From: JAIVJZ01 sp035645695
GTDB taxonomy: Bacteria; Acidobacteriota; Blastocatellia; Pyrinomonadales; Pyrinomonadaceae
Length of the DNA: 64,000 nt
Reading direction: 5' to 3'
Assembly (NCBI GenBank): GCA_035645695.1
Contig: DASQMC010000012.1
Coordinates: 1 to 64,000 of the forward strand
Made by a program: the position numbers and the translations under genes. The notes under the pieces were generated by a model. That model did not search any database. It had not been told where the DNA came from and was given only the letters and a program-made list of their open reading frames with translations. Shown piece after piece: positions 49,832-57,584 of the stretch (positions are counted from its first letter, which is position 1; each line of letters opens with the position of its first letter).

Positions 49832-52800
49832 TTGCGTAAGTTTGACGAAAAGATCGAATCGCTCGTGCGCGGCTTGCCGGATGCGGAAGGCGCGCGCATG
49901 TTTTACGAACGTCTCGCGGCGGACGATGCCCGCGCGGCGCAGAAACTCGTGCGCGACGACGCGCTGCTCTCCGACGCGCTCGCGCTCGCGGCGTGGAGCC
50001 CGCTGCTCGCGACGACGCTCGCGCAGAATCCCGATTATTTGAATTGGCTGGCGCGCGAACGCGCCGACACGCACGTTAGGACGGCGGAGGAGTTGGGCGA
50101 GTCTTTGGCGCGCTTCGGCCTGACGCATTCGCAGGTCGAACCGCAGGTCTTGCTGGCTCGTTTCCGGCGGCGCGAGTTGCTGCGCATCTACCTGCACGAC
50201 CTGCGCCGCACAAACTCCATCGTCGAGACGACGGAAGAACTCTCGAACCTCGCGGACGCCGTGCTCGCCTACGCGCTCAACCTCGCCCGGCAGGAATTGG
50301 ACAACCGCTACGGCGCGCCGCTCTGCACGGACGAGCGCGGGCGCAAGACGACCGCCAGTTTCTGCGTCGTCGCGCTCGGCAAACTCGGCTCGCGCGAACT
50401 CAACTACGCCTCCGACATAGACCTCCTCTTTCTCTATTCCGACGACGGCGAAACGTCGGGCGCGGGCGAGCGCGGACAGACGACCAACCGCGAATACTTC
50501 AACCGCCTCGCCGAACTGACGACGCGCATCGTCGGCCGGCAGACGGGCGAGGGCGCGGCCTATCGCGTGGACTTGCGCCTGCGCCCGCACGGCCGCGACG
50601 GCGCGCTCAGTTGTTCGCTCGCAGGGGCTTTGCGTTATTACCGCGCGCAGGCGCAGGCGTGGGAACTGCAAACGCTGATCAGATCGCGCGCCGCCGCCGG
50701 GACGCCCTCGCTCTACGCGCGCTTCGCCGAAGAGGTGCGCGAGCGCGTGTATACGCACGCCGCGTCGGTCGAAGCGGCGCTCGGAAACGTGCGCCTCGCC
50801 AAGCAGAAGATCGACCGTCAGCACTCCGGCGATGCGCGCGGCTTCAACGTCAAACTCGGTCGCGGCGGCATCCGCGAGATCGAGTTCATCGCGCAAGCCC
50901 TCCAACTCGCGCACGGCGCAGAGGACTTCTGGCTGCACGCGCCCCACACGCTCATCAGCCTCGGCCGCCTCGCCGACCGCCGCCTCATCAGCGAGCGCGA
51001 GCGCGCCGAACTCTCCGATGCCTATGCCTTTCTGCGCATGCTCGAACACCGGCTGCAAATGGAGCACGGCCTGCAAACACATTCCGTACCCGGCGAAGAG
51101 GGGCGGCGCACGCTCGTCGCGCGGCGGATGAATTTCAACGGGCAGGACGCGCTCGCCGAATTCAACCGCGCGCTCGAACTACACACGACGCGCGTTCGCG
51201 CCGCCTATGAACGCGTCTTCGGTGATCGCCCTGTCGCCGCGCCGCACGCGGCGATAGCGACCGGCGAAGCAACGACGGGCGGCGCGACGTTTGAAGCGGC
51301 GACGACGGGCAACACGACGTTTGAAGCGACGACGATGGGCAACACGACGTTTGAAGCGACGACGGGCGGCGCAATGTTTGAAGTAGATACGATGGGCGGC
51401 GCAATGTTTGAAGCGACAACGAGCGAGAGCGAAAATGATGCGCCCGCGACGAGACAGTCCAACGCCGACTGCGAAGCGCAGGAGTCAGTCGCCGCCGTTG
51501 AAGCGGAGGAACCCGCCGTCGCCGTCGAAGCCGCGACCCGCTTCGATGCGAGCCTTTCCGCCACGCCGTTTAGCGAGCCGCATCTCGAAGCCGCGACGGG
51601 CGCGCACGCCGATGCCGTCGCGACACTGGCCGCCGCGCAAGTCTTCGCGCCCCGTCTCATTCCGGGTAGCGGCACTGTCAACGGGCGCGCGCGCGAGCCG
51701 GAGCCGGCCGCGACGAGGCGCATCGCGCGTCTTCTCAACGAAGCGGCGCACGATTCGCTCAACGCCCGGCGTGCGCTCTCTTACGTCGCTCGCGTTGCCG
51801 CCTCGCTCGACAAGTCGAGCACGAACGTCGAACTCTCGGACGAAAGTTTGCGCGCACTCGTGCGCCTGTGCGGCGCGTCGGAATACTTCGGCGAGATGAT
51901 CGCGGGCAACCCGGCGTTGATCCCCGCGCTCGTCGCGCGCGGAGAAGACGCAGGGCGCGATTACCGCGCGCTGCTGCGCCGCGAGATCGACCGCGAGTCC
52001 AGTTTTCGCTCGGAGTTAGTGGCGTTGCGCCGCGCTTGGGCGCAACTGCTGGTCGAGACGTGCGCGCGCGATGTGAGGGGCGAACTTCCGCACGCCGAAT
52101 CAAATCGACTGCAAACCGAACTCGCCACGGCGAGCATCAACGCCGCCCTCTTCATCGCGCGCCGCGAGATGGTGAGGCGTTACGGTAATCTCGCGGCGGG
52201 GCCGCGTCTCTCCGTCCTCGCGCTCGGACGCCTCGCGAGCGGCGGCATGGATTACGGTTCCGATCTAGACCTCGTGGTCGTCTATGACGCCGAAGTGGTT
52301 TCGCCCGTCGGCGCGCTCACGCGCGAAGAGGCTTACACGCGCCTCGTAGAGTTGATGGTCTCGGCCTTGTCGAGCCTGACGCGCGCTGGTTATGTCTACC
52401 GCGTTGACCTGCGCCTGCGTCCCGACGGGAAAAACGGCGCGCTCGTTCGCAGCGCGGCATCGTTCGTCGAATACCTGCGCGCGCGCACGAACATCTGGGA
52501 GTGGCTGGCTTACGTGAAACTCCGCGCGGTCGGCGGCGACCTCGAACTCGGGCGCGTCGCGGAGCACGATGCCCGCCGCGCGATCCACGAAGCGGCGCGC
52601 GCCTGCGATAGCGAAGAGTTGCGGCAAGAGACACGCCGCGTGCGCGAGCGTCTGGAACGCGAACGCGGCACGGGGCAGGGCGCGACGCGCGGCGCGCTCG
52701 ACATCAAGTTCGGCGCGGGCGGCATGCTCGACGTGTACTTCGCCACGCGCTACCTGCAACTGCGCGACGACGTGCGGGACGCCGGCACAGATCGTTCGAC

Positions 52801-53080
52801 CCGCACGACGCTCGCGCGCCTCCGCGAAGCCGGCTCGCTCGACGCCGAAACTTACCGGAATCTCTCGGAAGGCTACACGCTCCTGCGCACGCTCGACCAT
52901 CACCTGCGGCTCATCGCCGGGCGTTCGTCGCGCCTGCCCTCCGCGCCCGATCATCCTGTCTTCAGAGACCTCGCGCGCTCGGTCGGGCATGAATCGGCCG
53001 CCGCGCTCACGGAAACGCTGCGCGCCCGCATGGCCGATATTCGCGCGGCCTACGACCGCATCACATCCCGTCAGGATTGA
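49832..53080 (+). CDS. glnE: Bifunctional glutamine synthetase adenylyltransferase/deadenylase with a repetitive insert
   Basis: 1082 residues, longer than the usual 950-1000. First nucleotidyltransferase domain near 180 (GKLGSRELNYASDIDLLFLY), with the linked GlnE helical domain (FNVKLGRGGIREIEFIAQAL); second near 798 (GRLASGGMDYGSDLDLVVVY). Between them, residues about 468-630, is a low-complexity Thr/Ala/Glu insert with 9-10 residue repeats (TTGGATFEA, TTMGNTTFEA). The enzyme attaches and removes AMP on GlnA in response to PII and glutamine; the target Tyr is present in GlnA here. The start is TTG 49832; no better start codon exists nearby. Confidence 0.93.
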   Translation: MRKFDEKIESLVRGLPDAEGARMFYERLAADDARAAQKLVRDDALLSDALALAAWSPLLATTLAQNPDYLNWLARERADTHVRTAEELGESLARFGLTHSQVEPQVLLARFRRRELLRIYLHDLRRTNSIVETTEELSNLADAVLAYALNLARQELDNRYGAPLCTDERGRKTTASFCVVALGKLGSRELNYASDIDLLFLYSDDGETSGAGERGQTTNREYFNRLAELTTRIVGRQTGEGAAYRVDLRLRPHGRDGALSCSLAGALRYYRAQAQAWELQTLIRSRAAAGTPSLYARFAEEVRERVYTHAASVEAALGNVRLAKQKIDRQHSGDARGFNVKLGRGGIREIEFIAQALQLAHGAEDFWLHAPHTLISLGRLADRRLISERERAELSDAYAFLRMLEHRLQMEHGLQTHSVPGEEGRRTLVARRMNFNGQDALAEFNRALELHTTRVRAAYERVFGDRPVAAPHAAIATGEATTGGATFEAATTGNTTFEATTMGNTTFEATTGGAMFEVDTMGGAMFEATTSESENDAPATRQSNADCEAQESVAAVEAEEPAVAVEAATRFDASLSATPFSEPHLEAATGAHADAVATLAAAQVFAPRLIPGSGTVNGRAREPEPAATRRIARLLNEAAHDSLNARRALSYVARVAASLDKSSTNVELSDESLRALVRLCGASEYFGEMIAGNPALIPALVARGEDAGRDYRALLRREIDRESSFRSELVALRRAWAQLLVETCARDVRGELPHAESNRLQTELATASINAALFIARREMVRRYGNLAAGPRLSVLALGRLASGGMDYGSDLDLVVVYDAEVVSPVGALTREEAYTRLVELMVSALSSLTRAGYVYRVDLRLRPDGKNGALVRSAASFVEYLRARTNIWEWLAYVKLRAVGGDLELGRVAEHDARRAIHEAARACDSEELRQETRRVRERLERERGTGQGATRGALDIKFGAGGMLDVYFATRYLQLRDDVRDAGTDRSTRTTLARLREAGSLDAETYRNLSEGYTLLRTLDHHLRLIAGRSSRLPSAPDHPVFRDLARSVGHESAAALTETLRARMADIRAAYDRITSRQD
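51265..51425 (+). repeat. In-frame 27-30-nt tandem repeat inside glnE
   Basis: Five to six degenerate copies of GCGACGACGGGC(A/G)(A/G)C(A/G)C(G/A)A(C/T)GTTTGAA-type units encode ATTGNTTFEA/TTGGAMFEA. All copies keep the reading frame. Confidence 0.85.
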
Positions 53081-53135
53081 CGCCCGCGCGCCGCCGTCCC
53101 GCATATTTCACAGCGATGCCCTATCCGATGAGACT

Positions 53136-53233
53136 CTCTGTGCCCCCTGCGGTGTTCTCTGTGTCTGCGGTGGTGAATGCTTGCTCATAGTCATTCACCA
53201 CAGAGACACAGAGGACACAGAGGAGGCACAGAG
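53136..53233. repeat. Periodic inverted repeat PIR12 (CTCTGTG/CACAGAG family)
   Basis: The left arm is identical for about 47 nt to PIR2 (from 4870). The right arm has diverged to a 9-nt period (ACACAGAGG ACACAGAGG), so pairing is imperfect. It lies between convergent genes. Confidence 0.9.
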
Positions 53234-53273
53234 AAAATTACAAGTGCGAGCCGGTATGATTCACGCCCCGGCG

Positions 53274-53474
53274 TCATGCCTCGCGTGGCGCGCCGCCCGT
53301 CTCTTCGTGCCAGCAGCGCACGCACCAGAGATGCAGCGCGGCGCGTTCTTCGATTGAGAGGGCGGCGGCAGACGGCAGGCGGCGCACCACCTCGCGTTCT
53401 TCGTCGGCGAGTTCGTCCCATGCGCGCAGCCGTGCGGCATCGCAGCGCGGGCATCCGGTTTCGGCAGTTGTCAT
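53274..53474 (-). CDS. Small zinc-ribbon-like protein
   Basis: 66 residues from ATG 53474 (MTTAETGCPRCDAARLRAWD). Two CxxC pairs (CPRC at the N-terminus, CVRC at the C-terminus) flank a helical middle (ELADEEREVVRRL, SIEERAALHLWCVRCWHEET), as in small metal-binding proteins. Function unknown. The gene converges on glnE and is divergent from the M14 peptidase gene. A TTG at 53492 would add six residues. Confidence 0.6.
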   Translation of the reverse strand: MTTAETGCPRCDAARLRAWDELADEEREVVRRLPSAAALSIEERAALHLWCVRCWHEETGGAPREA

Positions 53475-53493
53475 ATGCGATGTTGCTTTCAAT

Positions 53494-53523
53494 TTGAGTG
53501 TCGCGACGATGACAGGGTAATAT
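53494..53523 (+). promoter_or_regulatory. Promoter candidate for the M14 peptidase gene
   Basis: TTGAGT (53494-53499), an 18-nt spacer, TAATAT (53518-53523), each 4 of 6 matches; about 50 bases before ATG 53572. Confidence 0.4.
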
Positions 53524-53571
53524 CGTCGCCGTCTTTATCATAATCTTCGCGAACAGAAAGCTGCCTGACAA

Positions 53572-56526
53572 ATGATCCAGAACGGTCGCGCCCGCGCTCT
53601 CCTTCTGCCCGCCGCTCTCGTCGTCCTCTCGCTCTTCAACCACGCGCCCGCGCAACGCGACGACTCGCGTTTCGACTTCTACGCGCGCGGCCCCTACCGC
53701 GAGAACGTGCCGCGTCCCCAATCGACGACGCGCTTCGACGTGGGCGACTTCCACACGAACTACGCGACGATGGAACGCGTCATCGAGCGCATCGCCGCCG
53801 CCGCGCCCGACCGCGTGCGCGTGACCGACATCGGCGAGACGAACGAGCACCGCTCGATGCACCTCGTCGTCATCTCCGCGCCCGAGAATTTGCAGCGGCT
53901 CGATCAAATCAAGGCCAACATCGCGCGGCTCGCCGATCCGCGCACGACGAACGCGGCGGAGGCGGCGCGCATCAGCGCCGAGATGCCCATCATCTCTTTC
54001 ATGAGCTACACGATTCACGGCAACGAATCGGCGTCGTTCGAGGCGATGATGCAGGTCGTCTATCAACTGGCCGCGTCGAACGAACCGGCGACGCTCGACA
54101 TCCTGAAAAACTCCGTCGTCGTCGTCAACGTCTGCTCGAACCCCGACGGCCACGAGCGTTTCGTCACCTGGTACAACTCCTTCGGCACGGGCAACGCGGA
54201 CCCGCTGGCGAGCGAGCACCGCGAGCCGTGGTCAGTCTGGGGACGCGGGAATCACTACCGCTTCGATCTCAACCGCGACAACCTCGCCTCAACGCAGGCG
54301 GAGACGCGCAACCTACAGCGCGCCTACCTCGACTGGAACCCGCAAATCTTCGTGGATCATCACGGCCAGCCCTCGCAGTATTTCTTTCCCCCGGCGGCGC
54401 TCCCCGTGAACCCGAATCTGCCTCCCGCACAGACCTCGCGCTGGCTCACGGAGTTCGGCCGCGCCAACGCCGCGCAGTTCGACGCGCGCAACTGGGATTA
54501 TTACGTCCGCGACGTGTTCGATCTCTTCGGCCCCTTCTTCTGGGACTCGTGGCCTGCCCTGAACGGCGCGACCGGCATGACTTACGAAACGGATGGCGGC
54601 GGCACGAAAGGCTACGCATGGCGACGCGACGACGACACCATCGTCACACTGCGCTCGGCCATCGCCAAGCACTTCGTCGCCTCGCTCACGACGCTTGAGA
54701 CGGCGGCGCGTAACCGCGAAGCGCGCCTGAAAGATTTCTACGAGTTCAAACAGAGCGCGATTGAAGAGGGGCGGCGCGAGGCGATGCGGCGCATCGTCAT
54801 CGTACCGGGGCGCGACCCGGCACGCGCGGCCGATCTGATTGACGTGCTGTTGCGCGCCGGGATCGAAGTGAACGTGGCGGGCGAGAGTTTCCGTTCGACG
54901 AACGCGCGCGCCTACACGGGCGGCGCGGCGGCGGGCGGGGCGCGCACGTTTCCGGGCGGCTCTTATGTGGTTGAACTCGCGCAGCCGCAGAAGCGTCTCG
55001 CGAAGGCTCTGCTCGAACCGGACACGCAACTCGACCCCGTCTTCGTGCGCGATCAACTCGCGCGCCTCGCACGCAACGAGCGGCGCGGGAGCAACGCGGC
55101 GAAAGAAGAGTACGGTTTTTACGACGTGACGGCGTGGTCGCTGCCGCTCGTCTTCGGCGTCGAAGCCTACTGGACGGGCGACGCGCCGAAAGTCGCTATG
55201 AATCTCATACGGCCTGAAGTTTCGATGACTGCGCCGTCCGGCCGGAGCAGGAATATAGAACCCTTCGCCGCGTCGCCCGCGCGCGGCGGCGTTTCGGGAC
55301 GCGCGGCGGTCGCTTACATCATTCCTTACGAGACGAACGGCGCGGCCTCGCTCGCCTATCGTCTGCTGCGCGAGAACTACAAACTCGCCGTCGCCACGCG
55401 CACTTTAAACGCGGGCGGGCGCGATTGGCCGCGCGGCACCATCGTCGTGCGCGTCTCGCGCAACCCCGACACGCTGCACGAAGCGTTGGCGCGGCTGGCG
55501 CGCGAGTCGGGCGTCGAAGTCACGGCCGTCAATTCCGGTTTCATCGAGACGGGCGACACCAGCATCGGATCGGAAAACGTCGTCTCGTTGAAGCGACCGC
55601 GCATCATCGTCGTCGCCGACGAACCCGTCAGCCAGACGGGTTACGGCGCGATGTGGTGGACGTTCGAGCGTTACGGCGTTGACTTCACGCCGATGACCAT
55701 CGCGAATCTCAGGCGCGCGAACCTCGATCAATACAACGTCATCATCATGCCCGACGGGTCGGCGGGCGGTTACATGAGCGCGCTCGGGGCGAGCGGCATC
55801 GGCGTGCTGCGCATGTGGGTGCAGCGCGGCGGCACGCTCGTCTGCATCAAAGGCGCGGCGGTCTTCGCGGCCTTGAAGGATGTGAATTTAACTTCGTCGC
55901 GCCTCGTCGGGAGCGACGACGACGAACAGCGCGATCAAAAGACGCCCGACGAGGACGCCAAAGCGACGGCCACCCCCGCCCCTTCGCCCGCGACGCCGGA
56001 AGCCGCGAACGCGCGCGAGGGGGCGGCCACGGCGCGCAACCGCCGCCAGGCCGCGCAGACCGCCACCGAGCAGCAGCGCGAGGCGCAGGATCGCAGCGAG
56101 AAACTCGAAGGCGCGCCGCCCGACCTGCCGCCCATCGCATCGCCCTCGGCCAGACCGGGACGCGTGCCCGAACCCGTCCCCGGCGCGATCTTCCGCGCCA
56201 CCGTAGACCGCTCGACGCCGCTGACCTACGGCTACGAAGACCCGCAGCTTCCCGTGCTCGTCGATTCGGCCTACTTCTTCCGCCCGTCGAAAGAAGGCAC
56301 GAACGCCGTCGTCTTCACGGGCGAGGCGGGTCAAACGCTGCGCATCGCTGGTTTCATCTGGCCGAACAACACGGAGCGGCTCCTGCGCGGCACGGCGCAC
56401 GTCATCGAAGAGCCTACGGGTCGCGGCCACGTCGTCCTCTACGCCGAAGACCCGAACTATCGCGGCTTCTGGCGAGCGACCACGCGGCTTTTCTTCAATT
56501 CGTTTCTCTTTCAACCAACTTTTTAG
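53572..56526 (+). CDS. Secreted M14-family zinc carboxypeptidase
   Basis: 984 residues. A signal peptide (RALLLPAALVVLSLFNHAPA) precedes a peptidase M14 domain: zinc ligands His and Glu in TIHGNESASFEAMMQ (near 148-151), NPDGHERF, substrate Arg and Asp in RFDLNRDN, a third zinc His in FVDHHGQP (near 261), and the catalytic Glu in MTYETDGGG (near 336). Further beta/alpha domains follow, with a charged Ala/Gln/Glu linker at about 780-870 and a C-terminal sandwich. It would trim peptides or proteins outside the cytoplasm. The large size is typical of M14 members in Bacteroidota and Acidobacteriota. Confidence 0.9.
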   Translation: MIQNGRARALLLPAALVVLSLFNHAPAQRDDSRFDFYARGPYRENVPRPQSTTRFDVGDFHTNYATMERVIERIAAAAPDRVRVTDIGETNEHRSMHLVVISAPENLQRLDQIKANIARLADPRTTNAAEAARISAEMPIISFMSYTIHGNESASFEAMMQVVYQLAASNEPATLDILKNSVVVVNVCSNPDGHERFVTWYNSFGTGNADPLASEHREPWSVWGRGNHYRFDLNRDNLASTQAETRNLQRAYLDWNPQIFVDHHGQPSQYFFPPAALPVNPNLPPAQTSRWLTEFGRANAAQFDARNWDYYVRDVFDLFGPFFWDSWPALNGATGMTYETDGGGTKGYAWRRDDDTIVTLRSAIAKHFVASLTTLETAARNREARLKDFYEFKQSAIEEGRREAMRRIVIVPGRDPARAADLIDVLLRAGIEVNVAGESFRSTNARAYTGGAAAGGARTFPGGSYVVELAQPQKRLAKALLEPDTQLDPVFVRDQLARLARNERRGSNAAKEEYGFYDVTAWSLPLVFGVEAYWTGDAPKVAMNLIRPEVSMTAPSGRSRNIEPFAASPARGGVSGRAAVAYIIPYETNGAASLAYRLLRENYKLAVATRTLNAGGRDWPRGTIVVRVSRNPDTLHEALARLARESGVEVTAVNSGFIETGDTSIGSENVVSLKRPRIIVVADEPVSQTGYGAMWWTFERYGVDFTPMTIANLRRANLDQYNVIIMPDGSAGGYMSALGASGIGVLRMWVQRGGTLVCIKGAAVFAALKDVNLTSSRLVGSDDDEQRDQKTPDEDAKATATPAPSPATPEAANAREGAATARNRRQAAQTATEQQREAQDRSEKLEGAPPDLPPIASPSARPGRVPEPVPGAIFRATVDRSTPLTYGYEDPQLPVLVDSAYFFRPSKEGTNAVVFTGEAGQTLRIAGFIWPNNTERLLRGTAHVIEEPTGRGHVVLYAEDPNYRGFWRATTRLFFNSFLFQPTF

Positions 56527-56527
56527 G

Positions 56528-56602
56528 CGAATCGTGAATCGTAAATCGTGAATAGAGAAGAATTGTTTTAAACTATTCACGATTTACGATTCACGATTTA
56601 CG
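56528..56602. repeat. Periodic inverted repeat PIR13 (TGAATCG/TAAATCG heptad)
   Basis: Left arm CGAATCGTGAATCGTAAATC... (56528-56554); right arm CTATTCACGATTTACGATTC... (56573-56602). The right end overlaps the spacer just before the SRPBCC gene's GAGG. Confidence 0.92.
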
Positions 56603-56612
56603 AGGTTTTATT

Positions 56613-57095
56613 TTGTTTCAGATCAAAGCGGCTTTTGAAGAAAAACTCGAAATCAAGACAACGGTCGAACGCGCGCGCGCCTTCTTCGGCGACTGGCGCA
56701 ACTTCGCGGAGTTGATGCCGGGCGTGGAGAGCATCCGCGAGGAGGCGGGCGGCGTGATGCGCTGGCTCATTCGCGCGGAGGTGCCGGTTATCGGCGCGAT
56801 CCGCCAGGCGTTCGCCGTCGAGCAGACGCTCGACCACCCGCAGAGCATCGAGTGGTCGCCCGCCGCGCAGGAGCGAAGCAACTTTTTGCGCTACGCGGCG
56901 CAGTTCGAGGAACAGGGGACGCGCGTGCTCATACGCATCGTTCAGCGCGTCGAGTTGCGCCGCCAGAAGGCGACCGAGTTGCACATGCTCGCCGGACTCG
57001 TCGGCGAGAGCCGCCTCAGCGCGGAGATGCAGAAGGGCGTCAGCGACATGATGCGCACCTTCCTCCAGCGCGCGCGCACGCAACTTGAGCAGTAA
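56613..57095 (+). CDS. SRPBCC-family protein (CoxG/polyketide-cyclase-like fold)
   Basis: 160 residues from TTG 56613, preceded by GAGG at 56602-56605. The START-like fold is recognisable: TTVERARAFFGDWRNFAELM (N-terminal helix after strand 1), GVMRWLIRAEVPVIGAIRQA, PQSIEWSPAAQERSNFLRYA, TRVLIRIVQRVELRR and a long C-terminal helix. The family binds hydrophobic ligands or lipids; this member resembles CoxG-like proteins but no cox genes are nearby. Soluble, no signal peptide. Confidence 0.8.
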   Translation: MFQIKAAFEEKLEIKTTVERARAFFGDWRNFAELMPGVESIREEAGGVMRWLIRAEVPVIGAIRQAFAVEQTLDHPQSIEWSPAAQERSNFLRYAAQFEEQGTRVLIRIVQRVELRRQKATELHMLAGLVGESRLSAEMQKGVSDMMRTFLQRARTQLEQ

Positions 57096-57098
57096 GTC

Positions 57099-57205
57099 GA
57101 TTGTCCGTTGTCAGTAGTCAGTTGTCAGTCGCATGTGCCCAACACACGAGTTGCTAAAGACGGTCTTGAACAACTGACAACTGACCACGGACAACTGGCT
57201 ACTGA
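57099..57205. repeat. Periodic inverted repeat PIR14 (TTGTCAG heptad)
   Basis: Left arm GATTGTCCGTTGTCAGTAGT... (to 57127); right arm AACAACTGACAACTGACCAC... (57168-57205). The loop contains CACACGAGTTGCTAAAGA, nearly the same as in PIR5. Confidence 0.88.
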
Positions 57206-57584
57206 CGGCCTTTCCGACCCCGCGCCGACCCCGCCCGCTATTTTATCTTCTTGCAAGGAAACGGATTATCAAGTAATCTGAAAATGGTTGACCTCCCCTC
57301 CGGGGACTTGCCCACTTCTTCCGGTCAACATCCTCAGCCAGCCTTACAGACCTCCGATTTGTAACTCTTCGCCGCTCTCCTTGCGCGCGCGGGTGTTTGA
57401 GCGGGGAATGAGTGGTTTCACTTTAAAGCCGGAGCGAATCCGTGCGTGCGCCCGCCCCTGCTGCGGGCGACAGCGTACGTCGCCTTGCAGACGGAAAATT
57501 TCCCGACGGACGAGAGCCTCTTACCCGCCGCCCGCCCGAACATTTGCGCCGGGCCGAATGGCCTGATGCCCCTCATCAACGACT
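57206..57584. other. 379-base leader/intergenic region before the GGDEF/EAL gene
   Basis: No gene, promoter pair or known RNA is recognisable. I compared it with the GEMM cyclic-di-GMP riboswitch and found no convincing match. It may hold the promoter and a long leader of the following gene. Confidence 0.4.

Noticed and set aside
57206..57584. Cyclic-di-GMP riboswitch upstream of the GGDEF/EAL gene
   Set aside because: The conserved GEMM core was not found on either strand.
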